Source: Pseudomonas sp. LS44 (GTDB lineage Bacteria; Pseudomonadota; Gammaproteobacteria; Pseudomonadales; Pseudomonadaceae). From it: 64,000 nt of DNA. This document shows, in pieces, positions 16,617-25,004 of the stretch. A model generated the notes under the pieces. The model had not been told where the DNA came from. It saw only the letters and a program-made list of their open reading frames with translations, and did not search any database. Position numbers and translations under genes: made by a program. Every line of letters starts with the position of its first letter. Within the stretch, counting starts at the first letter, position 1. The stretch spans positions 992,001 to 1,056,000 of the forward strand of contig NZ_CP102830.1 of NCBI RefSeq assembly GCF_024730785.1. Reading direction: 5' to 3'.

Positions 16617-16761
16617 CCCCTCTCCCTAGCCCTCTCCCCGGAGGGGCGAGGGGACAAAAGCAAAGCGCCGCACAGTTGACGGCGCGATGAGGCTCTCACC
16701 GGAAAGACTCGCTCAAGCTCCCCTCTCCCGCCTGTGGGAGAGGGGCAGGGGGAGAGGGCGG
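16617..16761. repeat. CCCCTCTCCC-type extragenic repeats (family G)
   Basis: Two blocks, 16617-16655 (CCCTCTCCCTAGCCCTCTCC then GAGGGGCGAGGGGAC) and 16718-16761 (CCCCTCTCCC.GGGAGAGGGG), are each self-complementary. A related block lies at 23376-23416. Between them is a small GCGCCG/CGGCGC hairpin. No coding sequence is seen. Confidence 0.7.
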
Positions 16762-16788
16762 CCGGCTCGGTTTGCAAGGGGGTAATCC

Positions 16789-16845
16789 GTAGCCCGGATG
16801 TAATCCGGGGCAGGCAACTCTTTTCCCAGATTGCATCCGGGCTAC
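16789..16845. repeat. Extragenic palindrome, family B, copy 2
   Basis: Arms GTAGCCCGGATGTAATCCGG and AGATTGCATCCGGGCTAC around a CAGGCAACTCTTTTC loop. Confidence 0.85.
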
Positions 16846-16868
16846 GCCACTGGAGGCGAGGGAGCAAA

Positions 16869-16902
16869 CAAAACGCCGCGCAATTGCGCGGCGTTTTGGT
16901 TT
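16869..16902. terminator. Bidirectional terminator between moaE and the xenB-like gene
   Basis: CAAAACGCCGCGCAATTGCGCGGCGTTTTG is a perfect palindromic stem with A and T runs, serving the convergent genes ending at 16599 (+) and 16945 (-). Confidence 0.92.
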
Positions 16903-16944
16903 CTGCGTGAGCGATAGAGTGCGGTTCACCCATCTATCGACGAC

Positions 16945-17994
16945 TCACATCCGCGGGTAGTCGATGTAACCGACCGGCCCCTGGGCGTAGAACGTTTCCG
17001 GGTGCGCCTGGTTCAGCGCGGCATCCTGGGCGAAGCGGGCCGGCAGGTCGGGGTTGGCGATAAACGGCACACCAAACGCCACCGCATCGGCTTTGCCGTC
17101 GGCCAGCAGCGCGTTGGCAGCGTCCTTGGTGAAGCGTTCGTTGGCGATGTACACGCCGCCAAACGCCGCTTTCAGCTCGACGCCGAGGCTGTCGTCGGCG
17201 AGTTTTTCCCGGGAACAGATAAACGCGATGCCGCGTTTGCCCAATTCGCGGGCTACATAGCCGAAGGTTGCGGCGCGGTCGGAGTCGCCCATGTCGTGCG
17301 AGTCGGCGCGCGGTGCCAGGTGCACGCCGACGCGCCCGGCGCCCCAGACCGAGATCGCCGCATCGGTGACTTCCAGCAGCAGGCGGGCGCGGTTCTCGAT
17401 CGAGCCGCCGTATTGGTCGGTGCGCTGGTTGGTGCTGTCCTGCAGGAACTGGTCGAGCAGGTAGCCGTTGGCGCCGTGGATTTCCACGCCGTCGAAACCG
17501 GCGGCTTTGGCGTTCTCGGCACCGACGCGATAGGCCTCGACGATATCGGCAAGCTCCTCAGTATCCAGGGCGCGCGGGGTCACGTAATCCTTCAACGGGC
17601 GTATCAGGCTGACATGGCCCTTGGCGGCGATGGCGCTGGGCGCGACCGGCAACTCGCCGTTCAGGTACAGCGGGTCGGAAATCCGCCCGACGTGCCACAG
17701 TTGCAGCATGATCTTGCCGCCGTTGGCATGTACGGCCTTGGTGACGTTGCTCCAGCCGCGCACTTGGGCGTCGGACCAGATGCCCGGGGTGTCGGGGTAG
17801 CCGACGCCCATCGGGGTCACCGACGTGGCCTCGCTGAGGATTAGCCCGGCCGAGGCGCGCTGGGCGTAATACTCGGCCATCAGCGCGTTGGGTACGCGGC
17901 CTTCATCGGCGCGGCAGCGGGTCAGCGGCGCCATGATGATGCGGTTGGCGAGGTTCAGGTCGCCGATCTGGATCGGGTCGAAAAGTGTGGCCAT
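16945..17994 (-). CDS. Old yellow enzyme family NADH:flavin oxidoreductase (XenB/NemA-like)
   Basis: 349-residue FMN ene-reductase that reduces alpha,beta-unsaturated carbonyls, quinones or nitro compounds. It starts MATLFDPIQIGDLNLANRIIMAPLTRCRA, and shows the FMN/substrate motifs QLWHVGRISDP, HGANGYLLDQFLQDSTNQRTDQYGGSIENR and GVHLAPRADSHD; length fits the family. It is the third gene of a minus-strand set arsR-MFS-oxidoreductase, separated by 13 bases from the transporter and preceded by AAGGAGG. The operon arrangement suggests induction by toxic electrophiles, in parallel with the NemR-NemA logic in E. coli. A xenobiotic substrate is inferred, not shown. Confidence 0.92.
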   Translation of the reverse strand: MATLFDPIQIGDLNLANRIIMAPLTRCRADEGRVPNALMAEYYAQRASAGLILSEATSVTPMGVGYPDTPGIWSDAQVRGWSNVTKAVHANGGKIMLQLWHVGRISDPLYLNGELPVAPSAIAAKGHVSLIRPLKDYVTPRALDTEELADIVEAYRVGAENAKAAGFDGVEIHGANGYLLDQFLQDSTNQRTDQYGGSIENRARLLLEVTDAAISVWGAGRVGVHLAPRADSHDMGDSDRAATFGYVARELGKRGIAFICSREKLADDSLGVELKAAFGGVYIANERFTKDAANALLADGKADAVAFGVPFIANPDLPARFAQDAALNQAHPETFYAQGPVGYIDYPRM

Positions 17995-18007
17995 GGGAAA
18001 ATCCTCC

Positions 18008-19174
18008 TTATTCGCTCAGAGCCAATGCTGGCTCGGCTTTGCGGGTGGTGAACGTGAGCAGGGTGGCGATCAGCGCCAGTACGGCGAGCACCGCGGCCGC
18101 CAGCGGCACACGGGTAAGGCCAAAACCTTCGGCGATTACCACTCCGCCGATCCAGGCGCCCAGGGCATTGCCCAGGTTGAATGCGCCGATATTCAGGGTT
18201 GAGACTAGATTCGGTGCGCCGGCACCGAAGGCCACAACGTTGATTTGCAGCGCCGGGACGGCGGCGAACGCGGCGGTGGCCCAGAGGAACAGGGTCACTT
18301 CGGCCGGCACCAGCGCCGTGCTGGTCCAGGCGAACAGCGTGGAAAGCAGGGCCAGGCTGGCGAACACGCCGAGCAGGGTGGTCTGCAAGCGCCAGTCCGC
18401 CAGACGTCCGCCGAGCACGTTGCCGAGCGTCAGGCCCAGGCCGATCAGCAGCAGGCTCCAGGTCACGCCGCTGGGCGACACGCCGGTGATCTCGCCGAGC
18501 AGCGGGGCGATGTAGGTGAACAGGGCGAACACCGCGGCGGAGAACAGCACCGTGGTGCTCAGTGCCAGCCACAAGCTGCCATTGCGCAGGGCGCGGATCT
18601 CGCTGCGCAGATCGGCTTTTTCTTCATCGCGCTTGCTGGGCAGCACGCGCCGCAGGCCGATCAGGGCGAGCACGCCGATCACCGTCACCGCCCAGAAGGT
18701 CGAGCGCCACCCAGCGGCCTGGCCGAGCGCGGTGCCCAGCGGTACGCCAAGCACGTTGGCCAAAGTCAGGCCGGTGAACATCAGCGCCACCGCTGAGGCG
18801 CGGCGATTTTCTGGCACCAGGCTGGCGGCGACCACCGAGCCGATGCCGAAGAAGGCGCCGTGGCACAGTGCGGTGATGACGCGGGCGAGCATCAGCATCT
18901 GATAGTCGCTGGCCAGGGCGCAGAACAGGTTGCCAGCGATGAAGATGCTCATCAGCGACAGCAGCGCGGCTTTGCGCGGCCAGCTCGAGGTGACCAACGC
19001 CATGAACGGTGCGCCAATTGCCACGCCCAGGGCGTAACCGGTGACCAGCCAACCGGCGCCGGGAATCGACACGCCGAGATCGGCGGCGACATCCGGCAGC
19101 AGGCCCATGATGACGAATTCCGTGGTGCCGATGGCAAACGCGGACAAAGCGAGAACGAGTAGCGCAGGGGGCAT
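18008..19174 (-). CDS. MFS transporter, DHA1/AraJ-like efflux family
   Basis: 388-residue major facilitator with about 12 hydrophobic helices. Motifs: LSAFAIGTTEFVIMGLLPDVAADLGVSIP in helix 1, GAPFMALVTSSWPRKAALLSLM (motif A, loop 2-3), ARVITALCHGAFFGIGSVVAASLVPENRRASAVALMFTGLTLANVLGVPLGTALGQ (helices 4-5). This pattern is typical of AraJ/YdhP-type drug or sugar exporters. It lies between an ArsR-type regulator and an old yellow enzyme gene on the same strand, so export of the compound handled by the oxidoreductase is a reasonable inference. Confidence 0.88.
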   Translation of the reverse strand: MPPALLVLALSAFAIGTTEFVIMGLLPDVAADLGVSIPGAGWLVTGYALGVAIGAPFMALVTSSWPRKAALLSLMSIFIAGNLFCALASDYQMLMLARVITALCHGAFFGIGSVVAASLVPENRRASAVALMFTGLTLANVLGVPLGTALGQAAGWRSTFWAVTVIGVLALIGLRRVLPSKRDEEKADLRSEIRALRNGSLWLALSTTVLFSAAVFALFTYIAPLLGEITGVSPSGVTWSLLLIGLGLTLGNVLGGRLADWRLQTTLLGVFASLALLSTLFAWTSTALVPAEVTLFLWATAAFAAVPALQINVVAFGAGAPNLVSTLNIGAFNLGNALGAWIGGVVIAEGFGLTRVPLAAAVLAVLALIATLLTFTTRKAEPALALSE

Positions 19175-19216
19175 GAGCCTGCTCCTAGGTAGAGGGTTGT
19201 GGCAGTAGGTTGTGAG

Positions 19217-19519
19217 CTACAGCTGTTCGCTCATCTGGCGAAGAAATTCGGCGATCAGCGGTTCATTGCGCTTGAAGAAGTTCCATTGGCCGACTTTCCG
19301 ACTGGTCACCAGACCGGCGCGCTGCAGAGTCGCCAGATGCGCCGACACGGTGGACTGGGAAAGGCCGGTGCGCTGATCGAACTTGCCGGCGCAGACGCCG
19401 ATGTCAAACGGGTGATCCTGTTCGACGAAATGCCGCTGCGGGTCTTTCAACCAATGCAGCATGTCGCGGCGCACTGGGTGGGCGAGGGCTTTGATGATTT
19501 CGTCGAAGTCGATGGTCAT
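19217..19519 (-). CDS. ArsR-family transcriptional repressor
   Basis: 100-residue winged-helix regulator. The core HTH is FDQRTGLSQSTVSAHLATLQRAGLVTSRKVGQWNFFKRNE. The metal-binding ELCVCDL motif of metal-sensing ArsR proteins is absent; a single cysteine sits in DIGVCAGKF just before the HTH, a layout compatible with sensing electrophiles or redox rather than metals (inference). The ATG at 19519 matches typical family length; the frame is open upstream to 19690, but that stretch overlaps the likely operator and looks non-coding. First gene of the arsR-MFS-oxidoreductase set. Confidence 0.85.
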   Translation of the reverse strand: MTIDFDEIIKALAHPVRRDMLHWLKDPQRHFVEQDHPFDIGVCAGKFDQRTGLSQSTVSAHLATLQRAGLVTSRKVGQWNFFKRNEPLIAEFLRQMSEQL

Positions 19520-19554
19520 GGCGGAACCGGCGTATATCGGATTGCGACGAACTA

Positions 19555-19604
19555 TATATCGCTCAAAAGCGATATAGGATCGATTCGACCGATAGTCACT
19601 ATCG
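19555..19604. promoter_or_regulatory. Candidate ArsR operators in the arsR/acpH divergent promoter
   Basis: TATATCGCT-CAAA-AGCGATATA (19555-19576) is a perfect 9-base inverted repeat about 36 bases upstream of the regulator's ATG. A second palindrome, CGATAG-TCA-CTATCG, occupies 19590-19604. Both fit dimeric winged-helix sites between the divergent genes. Confidence 0.6.
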
Positions 19605-19688
19605 AGGCTCATGATGATTTGCCCAGCCGCCCATTGGGTGCGCACCATAGGGCATCGATGCGCCTCGCGCGTCTTCGCTGGAATCGCC

Positions 19689-20273
19689 ATGAACTATCTC
19701 GCCCACCTGCATCTCGGCGGCTCGCAGCCGGCGCAATTGCTCGGCAGCCTGTACGGCGATTTCGTCAAAGGCCTGCTCGCCGGACGCTATGCGGCGGATA
19801 TCGAGGCGGCAATCCGCGTGCATCGGCGCATCGACGCGTTCACCGATCAGCATCCGCTGGTGATCCAGGCCAAGGCGCGCTTTCCCGTCGAGCGGCGGCG
19901 GGTGGCCGGCATCGTCCTGGATGTGTTCTTCGATCATTGCCTGGCGCGCAACTGGGCATTGTTCGCCGATGAGCCGCTGGGCGTGTTCACCAGTCGGGTG
20001 TACCGGGTTCTGGAAGCCGAGCCGGCCTTGCCGGAGCGTCTGGCCCTGCTGGCGCCGCGCATGGCCGCGCAGGACTGGCTGGGTAGCTACGAGAACTACA
20101 CGGTGATCGGCCAGGTGATCGGCAATATCGGCCACCGCCTGTCGCGCCCCGAGGTGCTGGATGGGGTGATGGACGAAGTGGCGCGGTTATACGATCCGCT
20201 CAGCGAAGACTTCCTGGCCTTTTATCCCGAGCTGCAGAAATTTGCCCGAGAGGCGCGTGTCTTAAGAGGTTAA
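19689..20273 (+). CDS. acpH: Acyl-carrier-protein phosphodiesterase
   Basis: 194-residue AcpH, a metal-dependent hydrolase of the HD-like AcpH superfamily that removes 4'-phosphopantetheine from holo-ACP. The start MNYLAHLHL, the LLGSLYGDFVKG block, IEAAIRVHRRIDAFTDQHP, RRVAGIVLDVFFDHCLARNW and the late LGSYENYTVIGQVI are characteristic. I placed the start at the ATG at 19689 because it gives the conserved NYLAHLHL N-terminus; the frame is open upstream. It diverges from the arsR operon. Confidence 0.92.
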   Translation: MNYLAHLHLGGSQPAQLLGSLYGDFVKGLLAGRYAADIEAAIRVHRRIDAFTDQHPLVIQAKARFPVERRRVAGIVLDVFFDHCLARNWALFADEPLGVFTSRVYRVLEAEPALPERLALLAPRMAAQDWLGSYENYTVIGQVIGNIGHRLSRPEVLDGVMDEVARLYDPLSEDFLAFYPELQKFAREARVLRG

Positions 20274-20282
20274 GCGCAGCTT

Positions 20283-20380
20283 CTGGGTGGGTTAGCCGCG
20301 CAGCGGCGTAACCTGCCAACAACCGCGCGTTGAGCACCGCGTTCGGCCGGCGGGTTACGCCTGCGGCTAACCCGCCCTAC
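20283..20380. repeat. Extragenic palindromic repeat, family A, copy 2
   Basis: TGGGTGGGTTAGCCGCGCAG on the left, GGCTAACCCGCCCTAC on the right, with inner complementary GCGTAACC/GGGTTACGC. The interior differs from copies 1 and 4. The 349-base gap 20274-20622 holds only repeats (two family A copies and a family C half). Confidence 0.8.
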
Positions 20381-20406
20381 GAATCTGCGGAGGCGTTGGT
20401 TCCCCG

Positions 20407-20433
20407 CTGTAGGAGCGAATTCATTCGCGATTG
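20407..20433. repeat. Family C half element
   Basis: CTGTAGGAGCGAATTCATTC plus CGCGATT, the left half of the palindrome seen complete at 12429-12500, without a partner arm. Confidence 0.7.
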
Positions 20434-20480
20434 AAGGGCGGCCGGAGCAGGACAAATTTCCAGCCGTGCGCACCGCTTTT

Positions 20481-20585
20481 GTAGGGTGGGTTAGCCGCGC
20501 AGCGGCGTAACCCACAAGCGGTGCGGGCATGCACACCCGTGCCGAGTAGGGGCGGTGGGTTACGCCTACGGCTAACCCACTCTAC
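20481..20585. repeat. Extragenic palindromic repeat, family A, copy 3
   Basis: GTAGGGTGGGTTAGCCGCGC on the left and CGGCTAACCCACTCTAC on the right; the interior differs from the other copies. Confidence 0.85.
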
Positions 20586-20622
20586 GACTCTGCAATCTTG
20601 GAAAACTCACGTTAGGGGCTCT

Positions 20623-21405
20623 TCACGCCGCCAATGGCTGTGACTGCGCGGCACCGAACAGCGCCGTGTGCACCGCCAACTGCGCCTGACGCGCCAACTC
20701 GGCACGCTGCACGCCGTGGCTGGCGAGCGGGGTGAGCAGCTCGATGCGTACTTCCAGACGCGGCTCGGCAAACAGGCGCAGCAGATGGGAGAGCAGATCG
20801 TCGTTGCCAACGAATGGCGCGATCGTATGATCGGCTTGGCCGCCGCGGTGATAGCTAATGGCGACCGGCTGTACCGCCACGCCGGAGTCGATCGCGCAGC
20901 CGAGCAGGCGACCATGGAAGGTACGCAGCGCTCGGCCGTCGGTGCTGGTGCCTTCGGGGAACAGCAACAGCGCCCGCCCGCCGCGCAGGCATTCGCCCAT
21001 GCTGTGCTGGAGCATCGTGCTGTCGCCGGCGCCGCGGCGGATGAACAGCGTGCCGGCCTGCTGCGCGAACCAGCCGGCCAGCGGCCAATGGCGCACCTCG
21101 GCCTTGGACACGAACGCCAACGGCGCGAGCATGCCGAGCAGCGGAATGTCGGTCCACGATACATGGTTGCTGACCCACAACATCGGGGTTGTCGGCACCT
21201 GGCCATGCATCTCGACGCGAAACGGCAGGGCCTTACTCAGCAGCACCAGATAGCGCCGGCACCAGCGTCCGCGCCAGGTCGCCAACTGGCGGTAGCCGAA
21301 CCGTTCGAGCGCGGCGGCGCAACCTGCCAAGCCGATGCCCAGGCCGAGCGTCGCCAGCAGGCGGGCGATGCGCGCATACCGGCGCAACCGCGTCGCCAGG
21401 TTCAT
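20623..21405 (-). CDS. olsA: Lysophospholipid/lyso-ornithine-lipid O-acyltransferase
   Basis: 260-residue PlsC-family acyltransferase. In ornithine-lipid synthesis OlsA adds the second acyl chain to lyso-ornithine lipid made by OlsB. Motif I is NHVSWTD (HxxxxD catalytic pair), followed by [18 protein letters not shown] (motif III) and VQPVAISY. One hydrophobic N-terminal helix ([15 protein letters not shown]) anchors it in the inner membrane. Its ATG overlaps the stop codon of the upstream olsB-like gene by 4 bases, so the two are coupled, as in the P. aeruginosa PA4350-PA4351 pair. Specificity for ornithine lipid rests on this partner. Confidence 0.87.
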   Translation of the reverse strand: MNLATRLRRYARIARLLATLGLGIGLAGCAAALERFGYRQLATWRGRWCRRYLVLLSKALPFRVEMHGQVPTTPMLWVSNHVSWTDIPLLGMLAPLAFVSKAEVRHWPLAGWFAQQAGTLFIRRGAGDSTMLQHSMGECLRGGRALLLFPEGTSTDGRALRTFHGRLLGCAIDSGVAVQPVAISYHRGGQADHTIAPFVGNDDLLSHLLRLFAEPRLEVRIELLTPLASHGVQRAELARQAQLAVHTALFGAAQSQPLAA

Positions 21406-22160
21406 ACGGCCGCCTTGAAGTGCCGGGCGTAGCGCGGGCACAGCTCGTCGCGCTTGAGCAGGATGAACACGTCGGCGACCTGGAAATCCGGGTCCCAGCA
21501 AGGCTCGCCGCAAACCTTCGCGCCCAGGCGCATATAGGCCTTGAGCAGCGGTGGCAGCTCGGCGATGACGTTGCTCGGCACCTCCAGGCTCGGCAGCGGC
21601 AGCTTGGGTTCGGCGCGCAGGTGCTCGTTGCACAGATAGCGTTCGCGCAGGCGCTGCATGATCGCCTGCGCCTGGATACCGCCGTCCTGCATGGGGATGC
21701 TTGCGCAGCCCATCAGGTAGCGATAGCTGCCTTCGTTGAGCACCTCGGCCAGTTCGCTCCACAGCACGGCGATGGTCCCGCCGTTGCGGTAAGCCGGGTC
21801 GACACAGGTGCGACCGATCTCCAGCACCGGGCCTTGCAATCCGGCCAGACCGTGCAGGCTGAATTCCTCCTCGCTGTAGTAGCGACCGAGGCTGGCCGCG
21901 GCGCGATGATCGAGCAGCCGGGTGGTGGCGACCAATTGGCCGCTGGCGAGGTCACGGACGCCGATATGCGCGCAGTGGCCGTCGTAGTCATCCATGTCCA
22001 GGCCGAGTTCGGCGCCCTTGAGTTTGGCGCCGAACTCGGCACTGAAGACCTGAAAGCGCAGCGCCTGAGCTTCGCGGAGTGCATGTTCGCCAGTCAGGCG
22101 CTCGGCTTGCAGACGGCGTGGCGCGGCATCGCTTGGGGTGGAGCGAGCAATTTGGTTCAT
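21402..22160 (-). CDS. olsB: Ornithine N-acyltransferase (OlsB)
   Basis: 252-residue GNAT-related (hemolysin-like) acyltransferase that N-acylates ornithine from 3-hydroxyacyl-ACP, the first step of ornithine-lipid synthesis. Recognisable stretches: [73 protein letters not shown] and [30 protein letters not shown]. The ATG at 22160 has GGAGG 7 bases upstream; the frame is open further up without family similarity. It heads the olsBA operon. Ornithine lipids replace phospholipids when phosphate is scarce, and a possible Pho box lies about 100 bases upstream. Confidence 0.9.
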   Translation of the reverse strand: MNQIARSTPSDAAPRRLQAERLTGEHALREAQALRFQVFSAEFGAKLKGAELGLDMDDYDGHCAHIGVRDLASGQLVATTRLLDHRAAASLGRYYSEEEFSLHGLAGLQGPVLEIGRTCVDPAYRNGGTIAVLWSELAEVLNEGSYRYLMGCASIPMQDGGIQAQAIMQRLRERYLCNEHLRAEPKLPLPSLEVPSNVIAELPPLLKAYMRLGAKVCGEPCWDPDFQVADVFILLKRDELCPRYARHFKAAV

Positions 22161-22259
22161 GTAGAGCCTCCGTAAGCCAGCCTTTATGGGTTGCGGCCAG
22201 TCGACTTTGTTGTGCAAGCTCAACTTAGGTAGTCGGGGTGTCACCGCCATGAACAATTG

Positions 22260-22277
22260 GTGATGCTTGCGTGACAG
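22260..22277 (-). promoter_or_regulatory. Possible Pho box upstream of olsBA
   Basis: On the minus strand CTGTCAC-GCAA-GCATCAC has the 7-4-7 layout of a PhoB site. The first half matches CTGTCAY fully, the second only at 4 of 7 positions. Support comes mainly from the known phosphate control of ornithine-lipid genes. Confidence 0.35.
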
Positions 22278-22418
22278 CCGGCCAGCTGCGGTTCGGCTGG
22301 GCTGCACGCGCATCCTGATTGAGACGATTTGCCCCCGCGCGCACTGTGCGTGCTCAGCGGTTTTATTCCGTACGCTTCGCGGCGTGCGCATCGAGTTCAG
22401 GCTCTAAGGAGAATCCCC

Positions 22419-23303
22419 ATGCCCTGGCAGCGTCTGTTGGAAACCTGCGATCACTTGCCGGCTGCAGCCGCGCTGGATGACTGGTATGTCGCGCTGCACG
22501 AACGCCTCGGTGAGACGGCCAGCCCGTTCGAACTGGCGGTGCTCGGCGGCCGCCTGGCAGCGTCGCCCGGGCTGGCGTTTCTCGCCGGCTACCAAGGCGC
22601 CTTGCGTGCGTTGTGGCCGTCCGCTCCGGCAACCCTCGGTGCGTTGTGCGTGACGGAGAACAAGAGCGTGCGCCCGGCCGATCTGCAGACTCGTCTGGAC
22701 GGTCTGAGCCTCAATGGCCGCAAGGATTTCGTCACCGCTGCCGATGCCGCCGACTGGCTGCTGGTCGCCGCCCGCGACGAAATCCCTGGCAATGCTCCGC
22801 GGGTCGCCTTGGTCGTGGTGTACCGCGACACACCGGGCGTGCGCGTCGAGACGTTGCCGGCGTTGCCGCTGATGCCGGATATCAGCCACGGTCGTCTGCA
22901 CCTCGATGGCGCGCATTGCGAACGCCTGGCCGGCGACGGCTGGGACGACTACACCAAACCGTTCCGCACCCTCGAGGATGTGCACGTGATGGCCGCGCTG
23001 AGCGCCTGGCAATACGGCATTGGCGTGGCCCATGACTGGCCGCACGCGCTGCGCCTGCAGTTGCTCGGGCTGCTGGCCGGTTGTGCCGAGGTGGCACGCC
23101 AGCCGGCGCGCAGCCTGGTTACCCATGTCCTGCTCGGTGGCTTGTTCGCCCAGCAGTTGGCGTTGCGCGCGCAAATCGACGCCGCGTTCGCCGCCGGCCC
23201 GGCCGAGTTGGCCGCCGTCTGGCAGCGCGACAGTCGCCTGCTCGACGTGGCCAGCGGCGCCCGCGGCAAGCGTCTGGAGAAAGCCCAGGCGCAGTTCGCG
23301 TAG
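22419..23303 (+). CDS. Short acyl-CoA dehydrogenase-like protein of unknown function
   Basis: 294-residue protein with faint acyl-CoA dehydrogenase character. The stretch LGALCVTENKSVRPADLQTRLDGLSLNGRKDFVTAADAADWLLVAARDE looks like the middle beta-domain, where such enzymes bind FAD and substrate. It is about 80-90 residues shorter than true acyl-CoA dehydrogenases and lacks a recognisable catalytic glutamate or the C-terminal GGT-EI motif, so activity is doubtful. The ATG at 22419 is preceded by AAGGAGAATCCCC. The TAG stop is the first TAG of a family B repeat (GTAGCCCGG), so the C-terminus may have been fixed by repeat insertion. Confidence 0.7.
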   Translation: MPWQRLLETCDHLPAAAALDDWYVALHERLGETASPFELAVLGGRLAASPGLAFLAGYQGALRALWPSAPATLGALCVTENKSVRPADLQTRLDGLSLNGRKDFVTAADAADWLLVAARDEIPGNAPRVALVVVYRDTPGVRVETLPALPLMPDISHGRLHLDGAHCERLAGDGWDDYTKPFRTLEDVHVMAALSAWQYGIGVAHDWPHALRLQLLGLLAGCAEVARQPARSLVTHVLLGGLFAQQLALRAQIDAAFAAGPAELAAVWQRDSRLLDVASGARGKRLEKAQAQFA

Positions 23304-23358
23304 CCCGGATGCAATCCGGGGGTGGGGTGGAGAGTCTCCCGGATTGCATCCGGGCTAC
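23300..23358. repeat. Extragenic palindrome, family B, copy 3
   Basis: Arms GTAGCCCGGATGCAATCCGG and CGGATTGCATCCGGGCTAC around a GGTGGGGTGGAGAGTCT loop. It overlaps the last 4 bases of the preceding gene and provides its stop. Confidence 0.9.
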
Positions 23359-23375
23359 GAGCTTTGCGCTTTTGT

Positions 23376-23416
23376 CCCCTCTCCCCCAGCCCTCTCTCGT
23401 AAACGGTAGAGGGGAG
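23376..23416. repeat. CCCCTCTCCC-type repeat (family G)
   Basis: CCCCTCTCCC-CCAGCC and GGTAGAGGGGAG can pair; related to the blocks at 16617-16761. Confidence 0.6.
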
Positions 23417-23535
23417 CTTCGGGCGTACCCCTGACTTTCTGCGCCGTTTGCTACGAAAAGCGGCACGTTGCGCGCTTCTGGGTGTCGCGGTCGCGTGCTA
23501 GGGTGCGCGCTTCGCTGACCACAAGAGGCCTTTCG

Positions 23536-24654
23536 ATGCCCGTCTCCGCCTTGCGCCGCCTGAGCCTGTCGCTCGCGTTGTGCGCCGCCGTCCCGTTTGC
23601 CTGTGCCGAAACCTGGCCAATTCCCGACTGGAGCAACGCTCCGGCACCGCGTAATGCGGCGCTCGATGCGCTCGAGGCCTATGCCTTTGCCGAGCGCGAC
23701 GACGTCACCCGCAAAGGCATCCGCACCGATGCGCTACTGGTGATTCGTGATGGGCAGATCATCTATGAGCGTTACGCCGGGCCGACGACTCGCGACACCC
23801 CACACCTGACCTGGTCAGTGAGCAAGAGCCTGCTCGCCGCCACCCTCGGTGCAGCGTATGGCGCCGGGCGTTTCAAGCTCGACGATGCGGCCGCCCAGTA
23901 CTACCCGGCGCTGGCTGCGCACCCGCAGTTGAAGGTCGGCCATCTGCTTAACTGGGCTTCCGGCCTGGCCTGGCAGGAAGGCTACGAATACGCGCCGCTG
24001 ACCTCCTCGGTGGTGGCCATGCTGTACACCCGCGGACGTGGAGACATGGCCGAGTTCGCCGCCGACATCGCCCAGGAAGTGGCGCCCGGCACGCGTTTTC
24101 GCTATTCCAGCGGTGACAGCAATCTGCTCTCGGCAGCGCTGCGCGGCATGGTGGGCGAGCAGGCCTACAAGAACTATCCGTGGACGGCGCTGTTCGAGCC
24201 CCTGGGCATCACCAGCGCGGTGTGGGAAAGCGACGCGCAGGGCACCTACGTCGCCTCGTCCTATGCCTATATGACCGCTCGCGACCTGGCCCGCATCGGC
24301 CTGCTGATGGAGCGCGATGGACGCTGGGAGCAGCGCCAATTGCTGCCGTCGGCCTGGATCGCCTTCAACCGCACGCCGTTCGCCAATTTTCAGGCCGATC
24401 CGCGCAAGCCCGGTGAAGCGGTGCCCGGTGGGCAGTGGTGGTTGAACGTGCCGATCAACGGTGCGGCCAAGCCGTGGAACGACGTTCCCGAGGATGCCTT
24501 CGCCGCGCTCGGCCATTGGGGCCAGGCGCTGTATGTGATTCCCAGTGAGGATTTGATCGTGGTGCGCTACGGCGACGACCGCGACGGCAGCTATTCGCAC
24601 AATCAGCTGCTCCGCCGCGTGCAGGCAGCCTTCGTCCCGGAGACCGCGCAATGA
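23536..24654 (+). CDS. Exported beta-lactamase-fold serine hydrolase
   Basis: 372-residue class C beta-lactamase/penicillin-binding-fold hydrolase. A Sec signal peptide is evident (LRRLSLSLALCAAVPFACA, cleaved near residue 24), placing it in the periplasm. The catalytic SxxK is Ser94-Val-Ser-Lys97 (TWSVSKSL); the second motif Y-x-S/N is RYSSGDSN and the third conserved triad is represented by GHWGQ. The pattern resembles 6-aminohexanoate-dimer hydrolases and esterases rather than true beta-lactamases. The ATG at 23536 follows AGAGG. Its stop overlaps the ATG of the next gene, so the two are coupled. Natural substrate unknown. Confidence 0.85.
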   Translation: MPVSALRRLSLSLALCAAVPFACAETWPIPDWSNAPAPRNAALDALEAYAFAERDDVTRKGIRTDALLVIRDGQIIYERYAGPTTRDTPHLTWSVSKSLLAATLGAAYGAGRFKLDDAAAQYYPALAAHPQLKVGHLLNWASGLAWQEGYEYAPLTSSVVAMLYTRGRGDMAEFAADIAQEVAPGTRFRYSSGDSNLLSAALRGMVGEQAYKNYPWTALFEPLGITSAVWESDAQGTYVASSYAYMTARDLARIGLLMERDGRWEQRQLLPSAWIAFNRTPFANFQADPRKPGEAVPGGQWWLNVPINGAAKPWNDVPEDAFAALGHWGQALYVIPSEDLIVVRYGDDRDGSYSHNQLLRRVQAAFVPETAQ

Positions 24655-25004
24655 CTTATCGGCCTTTTATCCTGCGTCGCCCGTTCACCAGCCTGCTGCT
24701 GGCGCTGCTGGCCATTCTCGCCGGGCTGATCTGGCAGTACCGCAGCCACCTGGCCGCGTTCCCGGCGATCATCGGCGCCTATTCGGCGAAGGAGTACTGC
24801 TCCTGCCGCTATGTGATGGACAACCCCGCCGACTATTGCCTCGGCTATGTCAAACAGTACATCCCGACCAGTGCGTTTTTCGATGATGCGAGCAACAAGC
24901 GCGTGACCGCCAGCGGCCTGGGTAGCACCCAAAGCGCGGCGTGGCTCGGTGCTCATGAAGGCTGCCGTTTGCTGCCGCAAGCGGCGGCGCTGCCGGACTC
25001 CTGA
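24651..25004 (+). CDS. Small membrane-anchored hypothetical protein coupled to the serine hydrolase
   Basis: 117-residue protein with an N-terminal membrane helix (FTSLLLALLAILAGLIWQY, residues 12-30) and a periplasmic domain holding cysteines in EYCSCRYVMDNPADYCLGYVKQY and a late GCRLL, which may form disulfides. A similar small partner often follows this type of serine hydrolase in pseudomonads, to my recollection. It overlaps the hydrolase gene by 4 bases. Its TGA stop lies within the left terminal repeat of the element starting at 25001, so the ending PDS may have been created by that insertion. Function not recognised. Confidence 0.7.
   Translation: MTYRPFILRRPFTSLLLALLAILAGLIWQYRSHLAAFPAIIGAYSAKEYCSCRYVMDNPADYCLGYVKQYIPTSAFFDDASNKRVTASGLGSTQSAAWLGAHEGCRLLPQAAALPDS

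Noticed and set aside
20274..20622. Possible small RNA gene in the repeat-filled gap before olsA
   Set aside because: All visible structure is accounted for by two family A repeats and a family C half; no separate promoter and terminator pair was seen.
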